Positions 9,405-17,842 of a stretch of DNA of 45,962 nucleotides are shown piece after piece. Made by a program: the position numbers and the translations under genes. The stretch is from positions 1-45,962 of the forward strand of contig JAPORH010000226.1 of NCBI GenBank assembly GCA_026710325.1, written 5' to 3'. This DNA is from Litoreibacter sp. Its GTDB lineage: Bacteria > Pseudomonadota > Alphaproteobacteria > Rhodobacterales > Rhodobacteraceae. Every line of letters begins with the position of its first letter. Position 1 is the stretch's first letter. The notes beneath the pieces are model-generated. The model worked only from the letters and a program-made list of their open reading frames with translations, was not told the DNA's origin and did no database searches.

Positions 9405-10694
9405 ATGGCCGATAAAACCGCGAAATTAACCTTCGACGGCAAGGAAATTGAGCTGCCCATTCTTTCGCCAACGGCCGGGCCCGACGTTCTGGACATCACC
9501 AAGCTCTATGCGCAAGGCGGGGTCTTTACCTACGACCCGGGCTTCACCTCCACGGCGGCATGCGACAGCACCATCACCTTCATAGATGGCGGCAAAGGCG
9601 AGCTTCTGCATCGCGGCTACCCCATCGACCAACTGGCAGAGGATTCGCACTACCTGGAGGTGTGCTACGTCCTGCTTTACGGCGAACTCCCATCGGCAGA
9701 GCAGCTCGAAGATTTCGAAAACCGCGTGACCATGCACACCATGCTGCACGAGCAGATGGTGTATTTCTATCGTGGCTTCCGCCGTGACGCCCACCCGATG
9801 GCAATTATGACCGGTGTGGTTGGGGCGATGTCAGCCTTTTACCACGATTCCACCGATATCAATGACCCGTGGCAGCGCGAAGTGGCCTCGATCCGTCTCA
9901 TCGCAAAAATGCCTACGATCGCGGCTTGGGCCTATAAGTTCTCCATTGGCCAGCCGTTTGTGTACCCGCGAAATGATCTCGACTATGCGTCGAACTTCCT
10001 GCGTATGTGTTTTGCGGTGCCGGCCGAGGATTATCAGGTCAACCCGATCCTCAGCCGCGCGATGGATCGCATCTTCACGCTGCACGCGGATCATGAGCAG
10101 AACGCGTCCACCTCGACCGTGCGCCTCGCGTCTTCCTCCGGGGCGAACCCGTTTGCTTGTATTGCCGCTGGCATCGCCTGCCTTTGGGGCCCGGCGCATG
10201 GCGGCGCGAACCAGGCCTGTTTGGAGATGCTGGAAGAGATCGGGTCCGTGGATCGCATCCCCGAATATATCGCCCGCGCCAAAGACAAGGATGACCCGTT
10301 CCGCCTGATGGGTTTCGGCCACCGCGTCTACAAAAACTTCGACCCGCGCGCGAAAGTGATGAAGAAATCAGCCGACGAGGTGCTGGAGCTTCTCGGTGTT
10401 GAGAACAACCCGAAGCTGCAGGTGGCCAAGGAGCTCGAAAAACAGGCACTCAGCGATCCCTATTTCGCCGAGAAGAAACTCTTCCCGAATGTGGACTTCT
10501 ATTCCGGCATCATTCTAGAGGCTATGGGCTTCCCAACATCGATGTTCACGCCGATATTCGCACTGGCGCGTACCGTGGGCTGGATCAGCCAATGGAAAGA
10601 GCAACTGGCCGACCCGAAACTCAAAATCGGCCGCCCACGCCAGCTTTATATGGGCGAGACGATGCGCGACTATGTCGACATCGAAAAGCGCTAA
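9405..10694 (+). CDS. gltA: citrate synthase
   Basis: GltA condenses acetyl-CoA and oxaloacetate to citrate, the entry step of the TCA cycle. The 429-residue length and the N-terminal beta domain ([10 protein letters not shown]) fit the hexameric, NADH-sensitive type of Gram-negative bacteria. The catalytic residues are visible: His265 in GPAHGGAN, His306 in GFGHRVYK and Asp364 in NVDFYSG. AAAGAGGTG (9390-9398) is the ribosome binding site. A strong terminator follows the stop codon. Confidence 0.97.
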   Translation: MADKTAKLTFDGKEIELPILSPTAGPDVLDITKLYAQGGVFTYDPGFTSTAACDSTITFIDGGKGELLHRGYPIDQLAEDSHYLEVCYVLLYGELPSAEQLEDFENRVTMHTMLHEQMVYFYRGFRRDAHPMAIMTGVVGAMSAFYHDSTDINDPWQREVASIRLIAKMPTIAAWAYKFSIGQPFVYPRNDLDYASNFLRMCFAVPAEDYQVNPILSRAMDRIFTLHADHEQNASTSTVRLASSSGANPFACIAAGIACLWGPAHGGANQACLEMLEEIGSVDRIPEYIARAKDKDDPFRLMGFGHRVYKNFDPRAKVMKKSADEVLELLGVENNPKLQVAKELEKQALSDPYFAEKKLFPNVDFYSGIILEAMGFPTSMFTPIFALARTVGWISQWKEQLADPKLKIGRPRQLYMGETMRDYVDIEKR

Positions 10695-10700
10695 GGCAAC

Positions 10701-10726
10701 AGGCCGTCCCTCGGGGCGGCCTTTTT
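10701..10726 (+). terminator. rho-independent terminator of gltA
   Basis: AGGCCGTCC pairs with GGGCGGCCT across a small CTCG loop and is followed by TTTTT. It begins 6 bp after the gltA stop and ends 4 bp before the next start codon. Confidence 0.85.
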
Positions 10727-10730
10727 CGTT

Positions 10731-11213
10731 ATGCTAAGAACACAAAGACTTCTGATCCGGCCAGCACGCGAGAATGACGCGGAGGGCTTGTTCGAGGTCT
10801 ATGGCGATCCCGAAACGATGCGTTTTTGGGACACGCTGCCCGACACGCAACTGGAACAAACGCAGCGCCGCGTCCATGGCTTCATGCGAGCCGAAAACCC
10901 AACCTATTTTGTATTGGAGCATAAGGGACGCGCTGTTGGAACCGCCGGCATTCACGCAGGCGATGAGTTGGGTTTCATTTTGCATCGCGGGCTATGGCGT
11001 CAGGGGCTCATGCGCGAATGCCTCGACGCTCTGATCCCATGGAGCTTTGCGACGCTGGCCCTGAGCCAGATCACTGCCGATGTCGATCCCCGCAACACCG
11101 GGTCCATAACGCTTCTGACACGTATCGGCTTCTTGGAAACAGGCCGCGCGCAAAACACTATTCAAGTCGGAGACGAATGGTGCGACAGCGTCTATTTCAA
11201 ACTTTCTTCTTGA
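10731..11213 (+). CDS. GNAT-family N-acetyltransferase (RimJ/RimL-like)
   Basis: The 160-residue protein begins MLRTQRLLIRPARENDAEG, the classic first strand and helix of the RimJ/RimL acetyltransferase family, followed by LGFILHRGLWRQGLMREC (acetyl-CoA loop and helix) and DVDPRNTGSITLLTRIGF near the C-terminus. The substrate is unknown. The start codon lies only 4 bp after the T-run of the gltA terminator, with no ribosome binding site and no in-frame start between it and the terminator stem. Expression may depend on read-through or on leaderless initiation. It faces a GrpB-family gene tail to tail. Confidence 0.88.
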   Translation: MLRTQRLLIRPARENDAEGLFEVYGDPETMRFWDTLPDTQLEQTQRRVHGFMRAENPTYFVLEHKGRAVGTAGIHAGDELGFILHRGLWRQGLMRECLDALIPWSFATLALSQITADVDPRNTGSITLLTRIGFLETGRAQNTIQVGDEWCDSVYFKLSS

Positions 11214-11230
11214 AAAGCCGCTGCACTACT

Positions 11231-11743
11231 TCACCGATTTCGCGCCCAAGCGAGCGCGCGCGTTTCGACCTCTTGAATGAACGGATCTTTGCCGTCCATA
11301 TAGGCCTCCGCTTCCGTGCTCATTCGCAACAAAGACCGTTTCAGGTCCGAGTAAGCCCGCGCTACATCTTCATGGGTGCGCAGATAGTCGCGAAACGCAA
11401 GATGGCGGCGCAAATGCTCAGAGCCTGTTTCAAAGACGTGTAAGTTATGGCTGCGTTTTCCTGCATTGTCCGTTTTGCGAAAATAGCGGCGCTCAGAAAT
11501 ACCAAAAGCGCCCATCACCTCATAGCCGAGCGTCTCGAATTGCGCATGGTACGGCTCCAGCAAATCCAGGTCCTCAACCTCGCCCAACATATCAATGATG
11601 GGTTTGGCCAAAATGCCGGGAATGGATGTGCTGCCGATATGGTGAAGCCTGGTTAGGGCCGGCACCTGCTCAAGCAAGCGCCTACGTTCTGTTTCGAACT
11701 TGGCCCTCCAACCCGGGTCATGAGCGGCCAGAACAACCGTCAT
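11231..11743 (-). CDS. GrpB family protein (UPF0157 nucleotidyltransferase-like)
   Basis: The 170-residue protein carries HIGSTSIPGILAKPIIDM at about residues 35-52, the hallmark of the GrpB/UPF0157 family, which has a nucleotidyltransferase-like fold and is often fused to dephospho-CoA kinase. Further conserved pieces are RSHNLHVF and HLAFRDYLR. The biochemical role is not established. It is a single-gene unit, convergent with the acetyltransferase gene and 32 bp downstream of the carboxypeptidase gene. Confidence 0.88.
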   Translation of the reverse strand: MTVVLAAHDPGWRAKFETERRRLLEQVPALTRLHHIGSTSIPGILAKPIIDMLGEVEDLDLLEPYHAQFETLGYEVMGAFGISERRYFRKTDNAGKRSHNLHVFETGSEHLRRHLAFRDYLRTHEDVARAYSDLKRSLLRMSTEAEAYMDGKDPFIQEVETRALAWARNR

Positions 11744-11775
11744 GGCTTCGTTCTGTTAAAAATACTCAAACCCCA

Positions 11776-13245
11776 TCATACGCCATAAAGCGCACCGAAT
11801 TTCTGGTCGAGATAGTCGAGCAACGGCGCCTCAGTCGGCTCAAATCCGCATGCATGTATAATCGTTTCCCGCGGTTCGCGCAGCCCGCCGAAGCGTTGCA
11901 GATTATCGCGCAGCCATCCCGTCGCGGTGCTGGTCTCACCTTTGGCCAATTGCGCGTCAAGGTCCGGCACGGCTTCCCGCAGGGACTGATACAAGCAGCC
12001 CGCATATACGTTTCCGAGCGAGTAGGTCGGGAAGTAGCCAAACAGACCGAAAGACCAATGGACGTCCTGCAAAACCCCGTTGGCTGGTTTGTCTACCGCT
12101 ACGCCGAAATCCGCCTCAAAACGGGCGTTCCAGGCTTCCTCCAGATCGGCGACTTCCAGATCACCTGCGATCAACTGCCGCTCCAGATCAAAGCGCAGCA
12201 TGACGTGCAGATTATAATGCACCTCATCCGCCTCAGTCCTGATGTAGCCGGAGGAGACGCTATTGACGACACGGTAGAACGCGTCCTCATCCGCGACGCC
12301 GAAATCGCCAAACTGGTCACGCATCTTGCCGAAAAGCCAGCCTGTGAAAGCGCGGGAGCGTCCGAGCTGGTTTTCGTAAATCCGGCTTTGGCTTTCGTGA
12401 ACGCCCATAGACACACCACTGCCAACCGGCGTCAAAAGATGCGCATGATCAACGGCTTGCTCATAGCAAGCGTGGCCTACCTCATGGATGGTGGAGTAGA
12501 TCGAGTTAAACGGATCTCGCGCGCTGGTGCGCGTTGTAATCCGCACATCTGTGCCTGAGCCTGAACTGAAGGGGTGAACCGCCTTATCGATGCGACCGAT
12601 GTTCAGATCATAGCCGAAGGCTTGCGAAAGCTCCTGCGTCAGGGCCATTTGCGCCGGTTCGTCGAAGGCGTGATCCAATGCGATAGGCGCACCCGCGCCC
12701 AGCACTTTCTCGCGTAACGCCACAAGGCGCGGGCGCATGCGGTCAAACATCGCTGCCAACTCGACCCCGGTCATGCCGGGTTCGTAATCCTCCAAGAGTG
12801 CATCATAGGCGTCGCCGTCCTCAGACAAGCAGGCAGCTTCTTCACGCTTCAGTCGGATCATCTCGGTCAAAACAGGCGCGAAACTGGCAAAGTCATTGTC
12901 GGATCGCGCCTGGGCCCAAACGCCCTGCCCCATCGAGGTGTGCCGCGCCATGGCAGTGGCAAGCTCAGACGGAATTTTCGTTGTACGTTCGTAGCGGCGT
13001 TTGATCAGCCGGAGATTGGCAGCAGCAGTCTCGTCCTTCGCTTCTGCAGTCTCGATCCAATCGCCGATTTGCGGATTGCAGCGGCGTGCGTGTAGCACTT
13101 CTTCTAGGGCTGCCATTTCCTCGGCACGGAGTTCGGCGGCGCCAGCAGGCATCATCGTCTCCTGGTCCCATCCAGTACGCCCTGCGACCGATCCAAGCGC
13201 TTGTGTGACGCGTTCATAGGCCATCAAGTCTTCATATGCGCTCAT
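11776..13245 (-). CDS. carboxypeptidase Taq, M32 family metallopeptidase
   Basis: M32 enzymes remove C-terminal residues, using one metal ion. The 489-residue protein has the ordered family motifs HPF (224-226), DVRITT (233-238), the zinc motif HEVGH (254-258) and HESQSR shortly after. The length is typical. It starts 4 nt after the ctaA stop with ACGAGG as ribosome binding site, so the two are co-transcribed; no functional link to heme A synthesis is obvious. It is probably cytoplasmic, since no signal peptide is seen. Confidence 0.94.
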   Translation of the reverse strand: MSAYEDLMAYERVTQALGSVAGRTGWDQETMMPAGAAELRAEEMAALEEVLHARRCNPQIGDWIETAEAKDETAAANLRLIKRRYERTTKIPSELATAMARHTSMGQGVWAQARSDNDFASFAPVLTEMIRLKREEAACLSEDGDAYDALLEDYEPGMTGVELAAMFDRMRPRLVALREKVLGAGAPIALDHAFDEPAQMALTQELSQAFGYDLNIGRIDKAVHPFSSGSGTDVRITTRTSARDPFNSIYSTIHEVGHACYEQAVDHAHLLTPVGSGVSMGVHESQSRIYENQLGRSRAFTGWLFGKMRDQFGDFGVADEDAFYRVVNSVSSGYIRTEADEVHYNLHVMLRFDLERQLIAGDLEVADLEEAWNARFEADFGVAVDKPANGVLQDVHWSFGLFGYFPTYSLGNVYAGCLYQSLREAVPDLDAQLAKGETSTATGWLRDNLQRFGGLREPRETIIHACGFEPTEAPLLDYLDQKFGALYGV

Positions 13246-13249
13246 GGAT

Positions 13250-14389
13250 TTAGCCTCGTTTCACGGTTTGGGTGGTCGGGTACATTGTGTGGAAGCGCGC
13301 CCGCAGGATCAGGCAGACCAGGGCCACAGCGCCAAGCTGGTGGGCGATGGCCAGATGCCAAGGCGCTGCGTAAAGCACGGTGCCCACGCCCAGCACCATT
13401 TGGCCGAAAAGCATCACCGCGACCCAGTCAAAGCTTTGCTTTGTCGCGGTATTAGCCGAGCGGCGGGAAATGAACCAAATGATCAAGCCAAAGGCAATGA
13501 CTGCGTAGCCAAGCATCCGGTGGTTAAACTGAACCAGAGCTTCGCCCTCGAAGAAGTTGCGCCAAATCGGCTCGAACTCAAAAGCCAGCGACGGGAAAAA
13601 TTCACCCCCCATAAGCGGCCAATCGGTATATGTTCGGCCTGCATCGTTGCCTGCGACCAGCGCGCCGAGGATGATTTGCAGGTAACTCAGGTGCAAAAGC
13701 CCGGAGACCAGCCGCTTCAGCCCCGGCGCCGCATTGCGCCGCGCCTGCATCAAATCCGCTTCGCTTCGGCCAAGCCGTAAGACGTACCAACAGATGAGCC
13801 CGAGGATGATGAAGGCGAGACCCAGATGCGTCGCGAGCCTGTAGGGCTCTACGTCTAACATGCCTTCCTCTAAGCCGGACTTCACCATCCACCAACCAAT
13901 TGCGCCCTGCAGCCCACCAAGCGCGCCTAAGAACAATAGTCGGGATGTCCAGCCTGTTGGGATTTGTCGACGCGCGGCAAAATAAACGAAACCCACGCCC
14001 CATACGAGGCCGATAAAGCGGCCCAGCTGTCTGTGTCCCCATTCCCACCAATAAATCACCTTGAACTCGGCCAAGGTCATACCCGCATTTTGTTCCTTGT
14101 ATTCGGTTGTCTGTTTGTACTTTTCGAACTCGACCAGCCAAGCCTCTTCGGTCAACGGTGGAAGAACACCGCTCACCGGTTCCCATTCGGTGATAGACAA
14201 GCCGCTATCGGTGAGCCGGGTTAGCCCGCCCACGGCGATCATGATCACCACAAGCGTAAACAGCATCATCAGCCAGGCGCGGATGGCGCGGCGCGCGCCA
14301 GGGTTCTTGGCACGGTCGATTACGCCTGCTTGCGCTTGCGGTTTCTCGACGCTGTCGACCTCTTCAAAAATGGAACGTTTCTGTGCCAT
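13250..14389 (-). CDS. ctaA: heme A synthase (COX15/CtaA type)
   Basis: CtaA oxidises the methyl group of heme O to make heme A for aa3-type cytochrome oxidase. The 379-residue inner-membrane protein has eight predicted membrane helices, GGLTRLTDSGLS after the first helix, and the four conserved heme-ligand histidines: His119 (EWGHRQLGR), His188 (THLGLA), His290 (NHRMLGY) and His350 (AHQLGA). Length and motifs match the alphaproteobacterial type. It is the first gene of a pair with the M32 peptidase. Confidence 0.95.
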   Translation of the reverse strand: MAQKRSIFEEVDSVEKPQAQAGVIDRAKNPGARRAIRAWLMMLFTLVVIMIAVGGLTRLTDSGLSITEWEPVSGVLPPLTEEAWLVEFEKYKQTTEYKEQNAGMTLAEFKVIYWWEWGHRQLGRFIGLVWGVGFVYFAARRQIPTGWTSRLLFLGALGGLQGAIGWWMVKSGLEEGMLDVEPYRLATHLGLAFIILGLICWYVLRLGRSEADLMQARRNAAPGLKRLVSGLLHLSYLQIILGALVAGNDAGRTYTDWPLMGGEFFPSLAFEFEPIWRNFFEGEALVQFNHRMLGYAVIAFGLIIWFISRRSANTATKQSFDWVAVMLFGQMVLGVGTVLYAAPWHLAIAHQLGAVALVCLILRARFHTMYPTTQTVKRG

Positions 14390-14446
14390 CTCGGCCTCTT
14401 ATCGCTTTGGGTTACACCTAAACGCGCTGGCGTGGCGCGGCAACTA

Positions 14447-15208
14447 CTACCCTCGCGTTTTCCACCGCACGAATTGCCGCAGCATGCCGTGGAAGATCTG
14501 CACGTCTTGCGGGGTCAGCGGCATACGCGAAAGCATATTTCGCAAGTGCAGCTTCATCGAGGCGGCTTTGGTTTCGGGGAAGAAGAACCCGGCCACCTCC
14601 AAACGCTCCTCGAAATGGGTGTAGAGCTTTTCAACCTCGATCTGGCTGGCTTGCGGTATCTCCGGCGCCTCGATCACACCTTCCTCAGATTGCCGCCGCC
14701 ACTCATAGGCCGTGAGCAACACGCATTGCGCAAGATTGAGCGACGCAAAGCCCGGGTTAACCGGGACTGTGACAATCGCGTTGGCGAGCGCAATATCGGC
14801 GTTTTCAAGCCCGGCGCGCTCCGCCCCGAACAGCACGCCCACGCGTTTGCCATCCGCAATAAGCGCGCGCGCCTCGCCCATGGCCTGTTCTGGCGTCACG
14901 ACTCTGGTGGTCATATCACGCGGGCGGGCGGTGGTGGCGTAGACGTAATCCATGTCGCCAATAGCACCAGCCGTTGTGTCGAACACCCCGACCTTATCCA
15001 GAACACGCGCAGCGCCCGAGGCCGTGGCCGTCGCCGCCGGATTGGGCCAACCATCCCGCGGGGCCACCAGCCGCATATGCTCAAGCCCAAAATTCAGCAT
15101 CCCACGGGCGGCTGCACCGATGTTTTCGCCCATTTGAGGGCCAACCAAAACCATCACTGGTTGCGGGCCACCCCAATCGTCCTGAGCTTGATGATCCGTG
15201 CCTGACAT
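14447..15208 (-). CDS. trmJ: tRNA (cytidine/uridine-2'-O)-methyltransferase, TrmJ type
   Basis: This SPOUT-family enzyme 2'-O-methylates tRNA, probably at position 32. With the chosen ATG it is 253 residues: VMVLVGPQMGENIGAAAR opens the SAM-binding trefoil-knot domain, with LFGAERAGLEN and NPGFASLNLAQ as the conserved knot motifs, followed by a helical C-terminal extension typical of TrmJ. The start at 15208 is preferred because GGAGAG lies just upstream. The longer frame to 15319 adds residues without family character and would overlap the divergent gene. Position 32 specificity is inferred from the family. Confidence 0.9.
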   Translation of the reverse strand: MSGTDHQAQDDWGGPQPVMVLVGPQMGENIGAAARGMLNFGLEHMRLVAPRDGWPNPAATATASGAARVLDKVGVFDTTAGAIGDMDYVYATTARPRDMTTRVVTPEQAMGEARALIADGKRVGVLFGAERAGLENADIALANAIVTVPVNPGFASLNLAQCVLLTAYEWRRQSEEGVIEAPEIPQASQIEVEKLYTHFEERLEVAGFFFPETKAASMKLHLRNMLSRMPLTPQDVQIFHGMLRQFVRWKTRG

Positions 15209-15317
15209 TGTCTCTCCACACTTTGCGCGCGGTGTACGCGAGAGGCTCCTATGGGCGCAATGCCCTTGTGAGGGCGCGCACCCGCTTGTAAGAGAAGGAA
15301 AAAGACAAGGCCTGCCC

Positions 15318-15950
15318 ATGACCGACGCGAGCGACGCCCCTCAGACCCCGCAAATCTACCTGATCACACCGCCTGATTTTGAACTGTCGAGTTTCCCGGG
15401 CAAGCTCTCGGGTATTCTCGATTCTGTAGAAACAGCTTGTGTGCGCCTTTCCCTTGCCGCCAGCGATGAGGATGACGTGAGCCGCGCGGCCGACCTTCTG
15501 CGCGAAGTTTGCCATGCCCGCGACATCCCCTTGATCCTCGACACCCATGTGCGCCTGGTTGAGAAACTGGGCCTCGACGGTGTGCATTTGCAAGATGGCG
15601 CAAGGACCGTGCGTTTCGCGCGCAAGGAGCTGGGTGCAGATGTCGTCATTGGCGCTTTCGCAGGAGCCTCACGGCATGAGGGCATGAATGCAGGTGAAAG
15701 CGGAGCGGATTACGTGGCGCTTGGCCCGCTCAGTGATACCGGCCTTGGCGCAGGCGAGTTAGCGCAGCTTGAGGATTTCGAGTTCTGGTCCCAGATGATC
15801 GAGCTGCCGATTGTCGCCGAGGGCGGGTTGAGCGTCGAGGTGATCGAAACCTTCGCGCCGTTTTCAGATTTCTTCGCCATTGGGCCCGAGATTTGGAAAC
15901 AAGACGACCCGCTTACCACGCTTAAGTCTCTGACAGCACCTTTGGGTTGA
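15318..15950 (+). CDS. thiamine-phosphate synthase-like protein (ThiE/TenI family)
   Basis: ThiE joins the pyrimidine and thiazole halves of thiamine. This 210-residue TIM-barrel protein begins with IYLITPP and keeps DGVHLQDG, GASRHEG and GADYVALGPL. However, the usual N-terminal Arg-x-Lys pyrimidine-diphosphate site reads CVRLSL, and the threonine-rich pyrophosphate loop is altered. It may be an atypical ThiE or a non-catalytic TenI-like relative. No TPP riboswitch or other thi gene is nearby. The start at 15318 has AAGG 7 nt upstream. Its 3' end overlaps the olsA end by 29 bp in convergent orientation. Confidence 0.8.
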   Translation: MTDASDAPQTPQIYLITPPDFELSSFPGKLSGILDSVETACVRLSLAASDEDDVSRAADLLREVCHARDIPLILDTHVRLVEKLGLDGVHLQDGARTVRFARKELGADVVIGAFAGASRHEGMNAGESGADYVALGPLSDTGLGAGELAQLEDFEFWSQMIELPIVAEGGLSVEVIETFAPFSDFFAIGPEIWKQDDPLTTLKSLTAPLG

Positions 15951-16752
15951 GACCTGAGCGCACGGCCTCTTCACAGGCGCGCGCCAGCGCTTTGCGATCC
16001 GGATAATCGGAAACTTTCAACGCCGGGTGATACACAACCTCAATCCGGCCTTGTTTTGCGGCGCCAAGCGTTTGGATCAGATGCGGGGCGAAGTCCATAT
16101 CACCCCACCAGCCATAGAAACGCAGGGATTGCCCCTCAGGCGCGATGTAGCTCACAGAAACCGGTTGAATAAAGCTGACCTGCCTTAGCTCATCAGCGAA
16201 GAAGGCCGCAAATAGGGTTGATTTGAAAGGCAGCACCCGCCGTCCATCGCTGCTGGTTCCTTCAGGAAAGAACAAAAGCTTATGCCCGGCTTTCAGCCTC
16301 TGTTCGAACAAAGACTTTTGCTGCGCGGCATCGTTGGGATCACGGCGAATAAAGACCGTTCCCACGCTGCGCGCCAGCAGTCCAATACCCGGCCATTTCG
16401 CGACCTCCGCCTTGGAGACGAAATAAAGCGTGTCGGACGCGTTAAGCGAGAAAATATCCAACCAGGACGCATGGTTCGCAACGACACCTCCGAGCTGGCT
16501 CATCGGTTTGCCGGTGACTTTTAACCTAATACCAAGCACGCGCAGCCCCGTCCGGCACACAAATCGCGTGATGTAGGGCGTCAGCGGGCGGCGCACCCCG
16601 AAAAGCGGCGCTTCCACGGCGCGCATGATCAGCAAAACGACAAGGCACAACAAGACCAAAAGCGCCAAAGGCAGCCCGCGTAGAAACGCGCGAAGATACC
16701 CAGCCCCACTCAGAGGCGGTATTTCCTCTTCCGGCATCTCGTTCCAGGTCAT
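15922..16752 (-). CDS. olsA: lyso-ornithine lipid O-acyltransferase (PlsC family)
   Basis: OlsA adds the second acyl chain to lyso-ornithine lipid, giving the phosphorus-free membrane lipid ornithine lipid. The 276-residue protein has a membrane segment at about 24-43 and the PlsC motifs NHASWLD (HX4D, His94/Asp99) and FPEGTSS (162-168). The start at 16752 overlaps the stop of the upstream olsB gene by 4 nt (ATGA), which supports coupling and the OlsA rather than generic PlsC assignment. In Rhodobacter capsulatus this pathway affects c-type cytochrome levels (family knowledge). Confidence 0.9.
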   Translation of the reverse strand: MTWNEMPEEEIPPLSGAGYLRAFLRGLPLALLVLLCLVVLLIMRAVEAPLFGVRRPLTPYITRFVCRTGLRVLGIRLKVTGKPMSQLGGVVANHASWLDIFSLNASDTLYFVSKAEVAKWPGIGLLARSVGTVFIRRDPNDAAQQKSLFEQRLKAGHKLLFFPEGTSSDGRRVLPFKSTLFAAFFADELRQVSFIQPVSVSYIAPEGQSLRFYGWWGDMDFAPHLIQTLGAAKQGRIEVVYHPALKVSDYPDRKALARACEEAVRSGLNPKVLSET

Positions 16753-17522
16753 CGACGGGCCTTGGTGTACAGATCGCGGTGCTTTGTAGACATGCGCGCT
16801 GTATCCATCACAAGGCACACATCGATCGTATTGAAATCGTGATCAATAAACGCACCCTCCCCGATCACGCCGCCAAGGCGCAGATACGCTTTGATAAGCG
16901 CTGGCGTGTCTTTCATCGCGCGTGGCCGGTCGACTGCATCAGGCGGGATCAAATCCATCGGCTCAAAAACCTTGGAGCGTGGGCGCAGCTCCGGCTGGGC
17001 GAGATGGGCGTGGTGCAAGTTTGACAGAGCATGGGCGATACGTGCCGGGTCCGTGCCATGAAAGCTGGCAACGCCAAAAAGAATTTCGATCTTATGTTCG
17101 TCGACGTAATCGGCCAGACCCTGCCACAGATGGAACATGGCGGTGCCACCGCGATAGTCCGGCAGCACGCAGGATCGCCCGAGTTCAAGGAGGTTGCGAT
17201 TTGAGCATTTCAACGGTGACAGATCATATTCCGTTTCGCTGTAATAACGGCCGGCCCGATCGACTGCGTCACCGCGAAGCAGGCGGTAGACCCCAATAAC
17301 GTGGTCGAACTGGTCCGCGTCTCGACCCGGATCAACAAGGATCAACTGGTCCATATGCGCATCGAACGCGTCGCGCTCAAACCGCCCAGCATGGTCGACA
17401 AGTGCCCCGTCGCCACCCAGCTCTTCGACAAACACTTTGTAGCGTAAACGCTCGGCGCCGCGCAGGTCCTTTTCTTCGCGCGCGAGGCGTATTTCCAAGG
17501 CGGAGGTTTCGGACACTGTCAC
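16749..17522 (-). CDS. olsB: L-ornithine N-alpha-acyltransferase
   Basis: OlsB transfers a 3-hydroxyacyl group from acyl carrier protein to ornithine, the first step of ornithine lipid synthesis. The 257-residue protein shows the family sequence RLRYKVFVEELGG, the acetyltransferase-like core LELGRSCVLPDYRGG and FGVASFHGTDP. It starts with GTG at 17522, or a second GTG two codons on; AGGG just upstream suits either. The coupled olsA gene strongly supports the assignment. It lies 107 bp downstream of the DUF3553 gene. Confidence 0.92.
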   Translation of the reverse strand: MTVSETSALEIRLAREEKDLRGAERLRYKVFVEELGGDGALVDHAGRFERDAFDAHMDQLILVDPGRDADQFDHVIGVYRLLRGDAVDRAGRYYSETEYDLSPLKCSNRNLLELGRSCVLPDYRGGTAMFHLWQGLADYVDEHKIEILFGVASFHGTDPARIAHALSNLHHAHLAQPELRPRSKVFEPMDLIPPDAVDRPRAMKDTPALIKAYLRLGGVIGEGAFIDHDFNTIDVCLVMDTARMSTKHRDLYTKARR

Positions 17523-17629
17523 TTACCCTGAGACCAAGCGTCGCAAGGGGGCGAAAATTTGACCTTGTGAGCCCCATGGCTGTCTTGATAGCTTGATTTC
17601 ATTAATTGGTCTCGTTTGTTTTTTCTTGG

Positions 17630-17815
17630 CTAGTCAATCGCTTGTTCGATGGTCAAAGCCACTTCCAAACCGTTGATAGTCACCTTACCTTGATGCTCGA
17701 AGTTAACCGTTATTTTACCATTTATGTTAGATTGAACCTGTCCAAGCCCCCAGTCGGGCGCCCCCGGGTGTCGCACGAGCATGCCCGGCTCCAACAGAGA
17801 GTTTAAATCTTCCAT
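17630..17815 (-). CDS. DUF3553 family protein
   Basis: A 61-residue protein, MEDLNSLLEPGMLVRHP, with VRHPGAPDWGLGQVQS and the following beta-rich sequence typical of DUF3553. The fold resembles the small beta-barrel found at UvrD/Rep helicase C-termini (family knowledge); the function of stand-alone copies is unknown. The ATG at 17815 is preferred; a TTG three codons upstream is an alternative. Its ATG is back to back with a plus-strand ATG in the palindrome CATATG. Confidence 0.8.
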   Translation of the reverse strand: MEDLNSLLEPGMLVRHPGAPDWGLGQVQSNINGKITVNFEHQGKVTINGLEVALTIEQAID

Positions 17816-17842
17816 ATGGCCCAACCTCTCGGATCTGAATTA

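Noticed and set aside
11626-12558. 310-residue plus-strand frame opposite the M32 peptidase
   Set aside because: The minus strand carries all M32 motifs, and the plus-strand product resembles no protein.
14330-15205. 291-residue plus-strand frame antisense to trmJ
   Set aside because: TrmJ motifs are intact on the minus strand.
15198-15317. N-terminal extension of the ThiE-like frame
   Set aside because: The added 40 residues would overlap the trmJ start and lack a ribosome binding site; AAGG supports the ATG at 15318.
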